Shown piece by piece: positions 15,599 through 21,815 of a stretch of 21,815 nucleotides of DNA. The position numbers and the translations under genes were made by a program. The notes below the pieces were generated by a model, which was given only the letters and a program-made list of their open reading frames with translations, ran no database searches and was not told where the DNA came from. The stretch is from Candidatus Latescibacterota bacterium (GTDB lineage: Bacteria; Latescibacterota; UBA2968; UBA8231): NCBI GenBank assembly GCA_022819745.1, contig JAJEGS010000043.1:1-21815 (forward strand), written 5' to 3'. Position 1 is the stretch's first letter; each line of letters opens with the position of its first letter.

Positions 15599-16417
15599 AT
15601 GTCGCGCTTTTTGCTTGCGCTCGTTTTTGTCTTTTCGTTCGCCGCTTTTGCCTGCGCACAGTCCGCTGACAGCCTGCTCGTCAGCGGCAAACAGATGCTG
15701 CGAGCCGGTGAAGACGGAGGCTCTCTCGACGCGCTGTACGCGGCTAGGGCCACGTTTGAGCGCGCCTTGGCTGACACTAGCTTGGACGCGGCTTCGACGA
15801 GCTCAGCCGAGTCGTGGGGCCACTACTACATCGCCTTGGCCGATTACCGCATCGCCGATTACCTGTTGGCCGCTGACGAAAAAAACAAAGGCGCGGCTTC
15901 TGAACACCTCAAAGCCACGGTCGAGCATTTGCAAGAGGCTACTGAGATCGACCCGCAAGCAGCCGAAGCCTATGCCCTGCTAGCGAGCGCGTACGGACGA
16001 CAAATCGGTCTCAACCCGGCCAAGGGCATAGTCCTGGGGCGCAGAGCACAAAAGGCTCTGAAAAAAGCGGCGCAGCTCGCACCCGACAATCCGCGCGTCG
16101 TGCTGTGCACGGCTATCCGCGACTTTAACACTCCCGGAATGTTTGGTGGCAGCAAGGAGAAGGGCCTGCAAGGATTTCAGCGCGCCGCCGAACTCTTCGC
16201 CCGAGAAGAGCTGAGCGACCCCATCCAGCCCGCATGGGGACACAGCCGCACCTACGCTTGGCTCGGCCTTGCTTACCAAGATCGAGGCGAACTAGCGCCA
16301 GCGAGAGCAGCCTTTGCAAAGGCGCTTGCAATCAATCCAGAATTTAGTTGGGTCAAAAACGTACTGTTGCCCGAATTGGAAAAGGCCGTTGAAAAGCATG
16401 AGCAAGACAGAGAATAG
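15599..16417 (+). CDS. Secreted tetratricopeptide-repeat protein
   Basis: The 272-residue product starts with a signal peptide (MSRFLLALVFVFSFAAFACA, cleavage likely after ACA at about residue 20). The rest is helical with TPR-like repeats, for example EATEIDPQAAEAYALLASAYG, AAQLAPDNPRVV and the C-terminal AWLGLAYQDRGELAPARAAF then AKALAINPEF. The segment FGGSKEKGLQGFQRAAELF is typical of a TPR family seen in envelope proteins. ATG 15599 was preferred over an upstream start at 15557 because GGAAGGA lies just upstream and it places the signal peptide at the N-terminus. Its last 20 nt overlap the sulfatase gene, implying co-translation. It probably works in the periplasm or cell envelope as a binding scaffold. 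Confidence 0.82.
   Translation: MSRFLLALVFVFSFAAFACAQSADSLLVSGKQMLRAGEDGGSLDALYAARATFERALADTSLDAASTSSAESWGHYYIALADYRIADYLLAADEKNKGAASEHLKATVEHLQEATEIDPQAAEAYALLASAYGRQIGLNPAKGIVLGRRAQKALKKAAQLAPDNPRVVLCTAIRDFNTPGMFGGSKEKGLQGFQRAAELFAREELSDPIQPAWGHSRTYAWLGLAYQDRGELAPARAAFAKALAINPEFSWVKNVLLPELEKAVEKHEQDRE
15791..15814 (+). repeat. Short dispersed element, copy in the TPR gene
   Basis: GCTTCGACGAGCTCAGCC followed by GAGTCG encodes ASTSSAES between two helices of the TPR protein. Over 24 bp it differs from the receiver 2 copy (13880-13903) at only two positions, although the two genes are unrelated. Confidence 0.6.
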
Positions 16418-17798
16418 CGCGCCCAATATCGTCCTGATCGTCACCGACCAGCAGCGTTGGGACACGCTCGGCTGCTTGGGTTTCGACCACGTCATCACTC
16501 CGCACATTGACCGGCTGGCCGCTCGCGGCGTGGCGTTCAGTCGCGCCTTTGTGCAAGGGGCCGTTTGCGGTCCGTCGCGCAACAGCATTGTCTCGGGCCA
16601 GTACGTCCACACCCACGGCATTGACCGCAACGAGGCGTGGCTGACGCCCGAACAACCCAATTGGATTGAGCAGCTTAGGGACGGCGGCTACCACACGGTC
16701 AACATCGGCAAAATGCACACCGCGCCGATCCGCCTGCCGTGCGGTTTCCGCCACCGCACGGTCGTCGAAAACAAGAACTATCACCAGGGCCACCACGGCC
16801 CCGACCCAGACGACTACGACTTGTACCTGATGCAGTTCGGGCTTCGGCGGCCGGCGCTGACCTACTACCGCGACGTGCCCAATTGGCCGGATTACTTGGG
16901 CGCGGCCGTGTGGCCACACGACGAAGAGTTGTTTATCGACAACTGCATTGGGCGCTGGAGCGTGGAGGCCATTCGCACGCACGACTTTGCCAAGCCGCTC
17001 TTCCTGTGGAGCGGTTTCGCTGGCCCGCACGACCCCTTTGACGCGCCCGCGTCCGCGCTGGCGCGCTACGAAGAAGTAGAAATCCCCGACCCCGTGGGGA
17101 TCCCCAACGAACTGGACACCAAGCCGCCGCCACAGCGCCAAGCCATGGAGGGCATGGACGGCAAACGCACGCCCGCAGCGATCTGGTGGAGCCGGGCGAC
17201 CCCGGAACGCATTCGCCGCATGCGCCGGCACTACTACGCCAACATCACGGCCATTGATGATTGGGTCGGCGCGATGGTCGCGGCCATGGACGAGCGGGGC
17301 GAACTGGACAACACGATTTTTGTGTTTACCTCGGACCACGGCGACTGCCTCGGCGACCATCACCAAGTCTATAAGTTCTCGTCCCACTACGACTCAGTGG
17401 CGCGAGTGCCGCTGGTTTTTGCCGGTCCTGGAGTCGAGCGGCTAGGGGTGCGCGATCCGCTAGTCGAGCTGATTGACCTAGGCCCGACCTTGTTGGAAAT
17501 GGCGGGATTGGGGCCGTTGGCCGGGGCGGCGGGATTTTCTTTGGGGCCGCTGTTGCGCGGAGAAGATGCCGTATTGCACGAGACCGCGTTTTCCGAGTAC
17601 GGCCCGCGCATCATGGCGCGAACTGAGGCGTGGAAATTGGTTTTTTACCCCGGGGAACCCTACGGGGAGTTGTATCATTTAGAAGAGGACCCGGACGAGT
17701 TGTACAATCTATACGGCGATCCGGCTCATGCGGGGGCGCGGGGGGCAATGGTGGAGCGGATGATGGATTGGTACGGAAGGACGCGGATGCAGCGGTGA
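16398..17798 (+). CDS. Type I sulfatase (formylglycine-dependent)
   Basis: The 466-residue product begins with the sulfatase strand PNIVLIVTDQQRWDTLGCLG (metal ligands D17 and nearby Gln18) and contains the formylglycine motif VCGPSRNSIVSG, with C57 in C-x-P-x-R. Further family features are HTHGIDRNE, SDHGDCLGDH for the second metal Asp-His pair, and the C-terminal ELYHLEEDPDELYNL. It hydrolyses sulfate esters once C57 is converted by a formylglycine-generating or anaerobic sulfatase-maturating enzyme, neither of which is in this window. ATG 16398 is chosen because upstream codons lie inside the TPR gene. I see no signal peptide, so a cytosolic enzyme acting on imported sulfated sugars is likely. 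Confidence 0.93.
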   Translation: MSKTENSAPNIVLIVTDQQRWDTLGCLGFDHVITPHIDRLAARGVAFSRAFVQGAVCGPSRNSIVSGQYVHTHGIDRNEAWLTPEQPNWIEQLRDGGYHTVNIGKMHTAPIRLPCGFRHRTVVENKNYHQGHHGPDPDDYDLYLMQFGLRRPALTYYRDVPNWPDYLGAAVWPHDEELFIDNCIGRWSVEAIRTHDFAKPLFLWSGFAGPHDPFDAPASALARYEEVEIPDPVGIPNELDTKPPPQRQAMEGMDGKRTPAAIWWSRATPERIRRMRRHYYANITAIDDWVGAMVAAMDERGELDNTIFVFTSDHGDCLGDHHQVYKFSSHYDSVARVPLVFAGPGVERLGVRDPLVELIDLGPTLLEMAGLGPLAGAAGFSLGPLLRGEDAVLHETAFSEYGPRIMARTEAWKLVFYPGEPYGELYHLEEDPDELYNLYGDPAHAGARGAMVERMMDWYGRTRMQR

Positions 17799-17809
17799 AA
17801 GAAATACGC

Positions 17810-17857
17810 TATATATTTTGTACTTCGCCAATAGAGTGGATACCGTGTGCTGGCGAA
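17810..17857 (+). promoter_or_regulatory. AT-rich -10-like patch and inverted repeat ahead of the leader ORF and RRM gene
   Basis: TATATATTTTG begins at 17810, just after the sulfatase stop, and is followed by TTCGCCA (17824-17830) and its reverse complement TGGCGAA (17851-17857), separated by 20 nt. No convincing -35 is visible. The repeat could be an operator or a 5' leader stem; it could also be chance. Confidence 0.25.
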
Positions 17858-17882
17858 AACGTTAAAACACGGAGGCATAGCC

Positions 17883-17972
17883 ATGGCACACCAATTGAGC
17901 GATTCGACGGATTTGATCGCCCGAATTACCATTGACCCCGAAATCTGTGCCAGCGAAAGGAGTACACTGTGA
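17883..17972 (+). CDS. 29-codon leader ORF resembling the start of a DUF433 protein
   Basis: ATG 17883 has a strong GGAGG 7 nt upstream (17871-17875). The ORF encodes a peptide with LIARITIDPEIC, which resembles the N-terminus of DUF433 antitoxin-type proteins (typical RITIDPEIC followed by a GKPCIRG-like stretch). The rest of a DUF433 domain is missing. Instead the frame ends in TGA overlapping the GTG of the RRM gene (TGTGA), and the 3' part of the ORF contains that gene's Shine-Dalgarno AAAGGAG. It may be a gene fragment recruited as a translated leader that couples initiation of the RRM gene, or merely a remnant. The DUF433 likeness is from memory and is short. Confidence 0.45.
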   Translation: MAHQLSDSTDLIARITIDPEICASERSTL

Positions 17973-18340
17973 ACATACACGTGGGCAATTTGGCAAAGAC
18001 AACTAAGAAGGAAGCGCTGGTCCAGCTTTTCCAACCGTACGGAAAGGTTGTGGCCGTCACCATCGCCCGAGACAAGAAGAGCGGTCACTCGCGCGGCTTC
18101 GGATACGTAGAGATGGCTACCCGGCACGAGGGCGAAGAGGCCATCGCCCATCTCAACGACAAGGAATTTGAGGGGCAGAAGCTGCATCTGAGCGAGGCGC
18201 ACGAGCGCAAGGAGAAGGCCGGACGCGGGTCGGGCAAGGGCGGCGACCGCTTTGACCAGCAGCGCAGTAGTTTTTACTCGCCCCGAGGCGGCCAGCGCGG
18301 TGCGGGCAATATGCGGCGAAGTGGACGGCGGGGTTCCTAG
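17969..18340 (+). CDS. RRM-type RNA-binding protein
   Basis: The 123-residue product has one RNA recognition motif (1 to about 78) with RNP2 NIHVGNL at the very start and RNP1 RGFGYVEM (42-49), followed by a Gly/Arg/Ser-rich basic tail (GRGSGKGGDR and GGQRGAGNMRRSGRRGS) that should bind nucleic acid or tune solubility. This is the architecture of small bacterial, including cyanobacterial, Rbp proteins, often cold-regulated and thought to act as RNA chaperones. The GTG start has AAAGGAG 6 nt upstream and overlaps the stop of the leader ORF. Its TAG overlaps that of the convergent nuclease gene in the shared CTAG at 18337-18340. Confidence 0.93.
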   Translation: MNIHVGNLAKTTKKEALVQLFQPYGKVVAVTIARDKKSGHSRGFGYVEMATRHEGEEAIAHLNDKEFEGQKLHLSEAHERKEKAGRGSGKGGDRFDQQRSSFYSPRGGQRGAGNMRRSGRRGS

Positions 18341-20607
18341 TCTGGGCGATCATAAAGCAGCAACCGCGCGAGGATGGGGTCGTGGTCGCTGGCTTGGTTG
18401 GGGAATTCGGTGTTGACGTGGACATGGTCGAATTCGGGCCGGAGCGCGAGCAGGGCCGCGCTGACTAGCAGGTAGTCGAGCTGCTGGGAAATTCCCTGAA
18501 AGTTATAGGAATAAGCCAAATCCCCATCCGCCGCGTCGCCGAGATTGAAGAGGATCGGCGGAGTGCCGGCGAGCGTTTGCAGGACATTGCCCGGCGGCGG
18601 TTGCACTGGGGCGAGCGGAAACGGGCACTCGTTGAGATCCCCGAGCACGACGATGTTGGCGTTGGGATCGGCGGCCAGCAGCTCGGCGACGAGGTCGTGG
18701 ATGAACGCGGCTTGAGCGAGGCGCTGGGCGAGCCCGCCATTGGTCGGCGGCTGGATTCGACCGAAGAGGGGTGGGCTGCCAAACTTGGACGAGAAGTGGT
18801 TGTTGATCACCGTCAGCTTGGTTCCCTTGAAATCGAACACCGCCTTGAGTGGTTTGCGGCTGTTGCGGAAGGCGTCGTCTTCAATGCGTTCCACCGCACC
18901 AATCAGGGCCACCCGACCGGGCTGGTAGAGGTACGCAACGCGGATATTGCCGCCCGGCTGGCCGCCGTCGGCCCCATCTGGGGGCGCGACGTCCGCGTAC
19001 TCATACCTCGGACCACCGGCCGCAGCAATGGCGGCAATGAGCGTTTGCGCCGTCTGGTCCGCTGAAGTGGTGCCGTCGTTGACCGCGCCGCTGTTGTCCT
19101 GCATTTCCTGTAAGGCCAGCACATCGGGCGCACGCAGGCGATGGACGATCTGGTCGGCAATGGCCGCGAATTGACCGTCCGCTAGGTCTGCACTTTCGTC
19201 GTCGTCATTGGGATCGAGATTGAACACGTTGAAACTGCCCACTGTCAGATGCTGGGCCGTGCCGACGAGGGCGGTCGTTTCCGGTGCCAAGCCGGCGCTC
19301 TCAACCACCGGCTCGGTCAAGACGAGCACCTCAAAGTTGCCAAAGCGGTAGCTAACCGGGCCGCGAACATGGCCGAGGGCATCGCCGACCTGCACAGCCG
19401 GCATGTCGCCGGGTAGTAGGCTGTCGTCGAGTTGGATGCGCTGCGGATGCAGGGTATGCGGCGTTAAATTCAATCCGCCCCGCGCGTTGAGCGGCTGCCC
19501 CGCACCTGCATCGGCGAGGACGACAATTTCGCCAAAGCGGTTGGTCGGACTAATGGCGACCGCGTCTTGCACTTCCACTAACATTCCCTCTAGCGACTCG
19601 TAGAAGTCAATGCCGTCTTCCTCGGGGTCGAAAACTGCGAAGTTGTCGTTGTCGATCACCCTTGTCGGCGGCTGGCGGCCGGCCGCGCCAATGACCACTG
19701 GGGCCGGAATGGGGTTGCCGGTTGACAAGGTCTGAATGCGGTCGGGCTGCGAGAACTGGGTTATCGACAGATTGTTGGTAGCCGCACCGCCGGGAATGTA
19801 TTCGATCACGGTACCGGTCACCTGTACCTCGTCGCCGATAGAGACTCCTGGGGCCTTTTTGGTATAGACGAACATCCCGTCGGATGTGCGCTCATCGCCG
19901 TCTCCGGTTGGGTCTTGGAAATAGAAGCCATTGCGCGCGACAGCCGTTACAATGCCCCGCGTCGAGACTTGCCCGTCCTTGTGCGGCGAGATGTGGCCTG
20001 CCCCTTGGATTTTGCAGATTCTGAGTACCGGGGGAGAGGCGTCCGTGCCGAAGACTTGGTCGGCATTTGGGGCACCAAAGCTGGCCCGGGTTGGTATGCT
20101 CCAGAAAAAATCACTCGGCGCGGTGCCGGTGCCCTTTAGTTGCAGGGAAAATTCCACTGGCGTGGAATTGGATTCGGCGACCCTAATGTCGGTGCTGGTC
20201 ATGCCGTCGGCGGGGCCACCTACTGCCGTGAACGTCCCTTCGTAACTGAGGAACTGGACGACCTTGCCGTTGGCGACTAGGGCGATCCCGTCGGGGGATC
20301 CGTTTTGGATGCTTCTTGGAAAACTGAAGGAGATCGTTCCGAACCCGTTGGCCTGATCCAGTATGATTCCGCTCAAGGACTTAGTGCGGTATAACGCACC
20401 ATTCCGTCCATTGTAGAGCGCGATTACCCAACCGGAAAGATCGGTTCCGGCTGGCCCGGCGACCTCGATGGCTTCGCCGGTATCCTTGCTGGTGTTGTCG
20501 TAGTGAATTTCGTTGATGAATGCAGTTTGGCCGAGCGACGGTCCGGCCCCAAGCGAGAGTAGAAAGGCGCAAAGAGCCGCTCGGAGCATGGAGCGGGTAG
20601 CGAACAT
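18337..20607 (-). CDS. Secreted nuclease: lamin-tail domain plus endonuclease/exonuclease/phosphatase domain
   Basis: The 756-residue product starts with a signal peptide (MFATRSMLRAALCAFLLSLG, cleavage near residue 26). A lamin-tail-like beta domain follows (about 28-150: AFINEIHYDNTSKDTGEAIE, DLSGWVIALYNG), then a middle region with OB-like strands (about 190-440, STRGIVTAVARNGFYFQDP), and a C-terminal EEP-type nuclease domain (about 455-755). Catalytic positions are visible: N460 in GSFNVFNL, E501 in ALQEMQDN, H604 in NNHFSSK, D657 and N659 in LGDLNE, and D741, H742 in SDHDPI. This matches ExeM/NucH-type extracellular endonucleases that degrade DNA for nutrients or biofilm remodelling. ATG 20607 is chosen for the signal peptide and an AAGAAGG 7 nt upstream. 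It is convergent with the RRM gene. Confidence 0.9.
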   Translation of the reverse strand: MFATRSMLRAALCAFLLSLGAGPSLGQTAFINEIHYDNTSKDTGEAIEVAGPAGTDLSGWVIALYNGRNGALYRTKSLSGIILDQANGFGTISFSFPRSIQNGSPDGIALVANGKVVQFLSYEGTFTAVGGPADGMTSTDIRVAESNSTPVEFSLQLKGTGTAPSDFFWSIPTRASFGAPNADQVFGTDASPPVLRICKIQGAGHISPHKDGQVSTRGIVTAVARNGFYFQDPTGDGDERTSDGMFVYTKKAPGVSIGDEVQVTGTVIEYIPGGAATNNLSITQFSQPDRIQTLSTGNPIPAPVVIGAAGRQPPTRVIDNDNFAVFDPEEDGIDFYESLEGMLVEVQDAVAISPTNRFGEIVVLADAGAGQPLNARGGLNLTPHTLHPQRIQLDDSLLPGDMPAVQVGDALGHVRGPVSYRFGNFEVLVLTEPVVESAGLAPETTALVGTAQHLTVGSFNVFNLDPNDDDESADLADGQFAAIADQIVHRLRAPDVLALQEMQDNSGAVNDGTTSADQTAQTLIAAIAAAGGPRYEYADVAPPDGADGGQPGGNIRVAYLYQPGRVALIGAVERIEDDAFRNSRKPLKAVFDFKGTKLTVINNHFSSKFGSPPLFGRIQPPTNGGLAQRLAQAAFIHDLVAELLAADPNANIVVLGDLNECPFPLAPVQPPPGNVLQTLAGTPPILFNLGDAADGDLAYSYNFQGISQQLDYLLVSAALLALRPEFDHVHVNTEFPNQASDHDPILARLLLYDRPD

Positions 20608-20729
20608 GTTCAACCTTCTTTGTTGGTGGCAAACAGGGGCTTGGACGGGAATGGTCTCAGTCGTGTGCCCGACGCAACAGGGCAAGCGGTCCATTGAAAC
20701 GGCATTTGGCTATTGGAAATCCAAATTGT

Positions 20730-21686
20730 TCAATATGGAGGATATCCGTCTGATCCGCCCGTTTCGCTTGCATCTGCTGGCTTGAACCCTCCTGTGGGCG
20801 GTAGGTAGGTACTGCCGGTAGGCGAGCGTTCTTCTCTGCATTTTTTGCAGCAAAAGTGACAGTCTGGGCAGATTAATTTGCCACATTCTTTGCATAGCTC
20901 TGAGTCACCTAAAACTAAGGGATTCTTACCACAAGCGGATCCATCTCGTAACCGTCCACCACAATAGGCGATTAGTGTTGTCCATAAGTTCTCATCCCGA
21001 CTATATTTCCCCCGCAATATGTTAAAACTTATTAATTTGAACACACGGAATTTGCGAATCAATCCATTGTCAGCAGTCCATAAGGTACTCAACGCTTCGA
21101 TAAGTGCGTCTATGGTTTTCAGAGGATCATAAATACCTAAAGGTTTATTACGTCCTTTGTGGAAAAGGAATTTTCTATATTTGTTTGGGTTGAAATCAGA
21201 AACTCTTTTTGAGGAAGAAGCCATATCAAGAAAATGAGATAATAGCGTAAGAAATATAAAAGGTAGAGAGAGTCCGTGTTGTTCTCTTCGGTTACGTAAC
21301 TGTTTAAGGAAACACCACTCCCAGTGGTCTAGAACTGCTTTGTCTAAAATTTTCGTTAAATCTATACCAGCCGCAATGCCTACCGGAATCAGATTGGACT
21401 CTGATGCGACTTCTTTTAATAAGGCAAGGCTGGGAAATTCTTTTAGTTCCTTTAGTGCGTTGTCTCGTTCTGTGTAAGCATATTCGGGGTAGTCAAATAC
21501 CCATGGGGGAAGAAAATATTTGCTTGGATTATTCGGTCTTTCAAAACCAATCAGATCCTTAAATTCTTGCTTCAATTTCTGTTGTTCTTCTATGTCAGTT
21601 TCTCCAAGGAATAGAATTTCGTCACTTTCGTGATATTTTGTAGGTTCCAGTAATTCAGGTGTCCATATGTAAGGAGCTAAGTACAC
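20730..21686 (-). pseudogene. Cysteine-rich protein of unknown function, 5' end cut off by the IS
   Basis: The frame runs from the IS boundary at 21676 to TGA 20730. The first few residues, from the GTG at 21686, are encoded by the IS end, so the true start has been lost. About 315 native residues remain. The N-terminal two thirds are helical and charged, with hydrophobic FIFLTLLSHFLDMA. The C-terminus holds a zinc-ribbon-like cluster: YCGGRLRDGSACG, then LCKECGKLICPDCHFCCKKC, which could bind one or two zinc ions, and finally a Gly/Pro/Ser tail. The family is not recognised. The gene is clearly more AT-rich than the nuclease gene next to it, which suggests it arrived by transfer. Whether the remnant is still translated, for example from an IS promoter, cannot be told. 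Confidence 0.6.
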
Positions 21687-21694
21687 GACAGTAA
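21677..21694 (+). repeat. IS terminal inverted repeat (left copy)
   Basis: CTAAGTACACGACAGTAA is the exact reverse complement of 121-138. It cuts the minus-strand cysteine-rich gene and supplies it with a chance GTG start on the opposite strand. Confidence 0.9.
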
Positions 21695-21717
21695 TGTAAG
21701 TTGTGGTACGGCCCTGC

Positions 21718-21763
21718 TTTAGGTTTTATTTGCAATCGCCCAAGATTGCATTTAAATCCTAAA
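21718..21763 (+). promoter_or_regulatory. Leader hairpin upstream of the transposase start
   Basis: Three nested stems fold symmetrically: TTTAGG (21718-21723) with CCTAAA (21758-21763), TTTA with TAAA, and TGCAATC (21731-21737) with GATTGCA (21744-21750), around a 6-nt loop. It ends 3 nt before the AGGAG Shine-Dalgarno of the transposase. In other IS elements (IS10, IS50) leader structures limit transposase translation from read-through transcripts; a similar role here is inference. Confidence 0.5.
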
Positions 21764-21778
21764 TACAGGAGCCGCACC

Positions 21779-21815
21779 GTGCTTATTCATATGCTAAAGA
21801 AAGCCCTCATGCAAG
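21779..21815 (+). CDS. Transposase, N-terminal fragment (3' part outside window)
   Basis: GTG 21779 is preceded by AGGAG (21767-21771) at 7 nt and opens a frame MLIHMLKKALMQ that runs off the window. An ATG at 21791 is an in-frame alternative. Position just inside the IS left end and strand (same as the transposase tail at 1-138) make this the probable start of the same gene type. Twelve residues are too few to name a family. Confidence 0.5.
   Translation, partial: MLIHMLKKALMQ

Larger units (their letters stand above)
21677..21815 (+). mobile_element. Left end of an insertion sequence (partial)
   Basis: This begins with the 18-bp terminal inverted repeat, followed by an 84-nt leader with a large hairpin and the first 12 codons of a transposase-like ORF, where the window ends. 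Together with bases 1-138 it gives both ends of one IS type in direct orientation, 21.5 kb apart. The junction base before the repeat is 21676. The middle of the IS is not in the window. Confidence 0.8.

Noticed and set aside
16353..17387. 344-aa minus-strand open frame
   Set aside because: It is antisense to the sulfatase, whose catalytic motifs are intact on the plus strand.
20704..20726. ATTTGG/CCAAAT inverted repeat after the cysteine-rich gene as a terminator
   Set aside because: The 6-bp AT-rich stem with an 11-nt loop and no following T-run is too weak.
1..21815. The two IS ends as one insertion in a circular molecule, interrupting a single gene made of the exonuclease and the cysteine-rich ORF
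   Set aside because: The bases just outside the two ends (GTCCGGGCC and TGTAAGGAG) show no target duplication, and the cysteine-rich ORF has no Exo III motif near its start. Shared strand and AT-richness keep it as a remote possibility only if a deletion followed insertion.
1..21815. CRISPR arrays, tRNA, rRNA, riboswitches
   Set aside because: No regularly spaced repeats, no cloverleaf and no conserved RNA element were seen on either strand by eye.

Overview
The window is about 21.8 kb of mostly GC-rich bacterial DNA, tightly packed, with frequent TAG stops and short or negative gene spacing. The mix of families (Gfo/Idh oxidoreductase, sugar-phosphate-isomerase-like protein, phytanoyl-CoA-dioxygenase-like protein, type I sulfatase, SPFH protein, multi-domain hybrid kinase) resembles what uncultivated marine or soil bacteria such as Latescibacterota or Poribacteria carry. 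That placement is inference only: no rRNA, tRNA or marker gene is present.

The window is bounded by two partial copies of an insertion sequence in the same orientation. Bases 1-138 hold the transposase 3' end and right terminal inverted repeat; bases 21677-21815 hold the left repeat, a leader hairpin and the transposase start. The 18-bp repeat CTAAGTACACGACAGTAA is exact at both ends. Each copy cuts into a comparatively AT-rich minus-strand gene: a membrane-anchored DEDD exonuclease at the left (3' end lost) and a cysteine-rich protein of unknown function at the right (5' end lost).

Left flank (139-2003, minus strand): the broken exonuclease, small hypothetical genes and at least one decayed small membrane-protein gene, a pattern typical of prophage or other mobile-element debris. 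Then 2074-5499 (minus strand) is a compact four-gene operon: SPFH/prohibitin-like protein, Gfo/Idh/MocA oxidoreductase, TIM-barrel isomerase-like protein and cyclase-family (KynB-like) hydrolase, with 2-nt gaps and a 4-nt overlap. Divergent from it, across an intergenic region with nested inverted repeats, lies the RNA-repair pair hen1-pnkp (5644-9565, plus strand), overlapping by 8 nt. Pnkp heals and seals broken RNA ends and Hen1 2'-O-methylates the repaired site so it cannot be cut again.

The plus-strand middle (9728-14863) carries nfuA, a phytanoyl-CoA-dioxygenase-like gene, a stand-alone response regulator, a large membrane hybrid histidine kinase (HisKA, HATPase, two receivers, HPt) and a DUF2007/zinc-ribbon protein. 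From 14864 there is a small membrane-protein gene split by an in-frame TAG, a secreted TPR protein overlapping a sulfatase by 20 nt, a 29-codon DUF433-like leader ORF overlapping an RRM RNA-binding protein gene, and, convergent with the last and sharing its stop region, a secreted lamin-tail/EEP nuclease (18337-20607, minus).

Points most worth a second look: the IS boundaries and what they cut; a short GC-rich element (core CTTCGRC-AGCTCAGCC) recurring inside four coding sites; the TAG-interrupted gene; the 18-bp palindrome after the dioxygenase gene; and the DUF433-like leader. I did not find a clearly undescribed multi-gene system; the clearest functional module, Hen1-Pnkp, is known.
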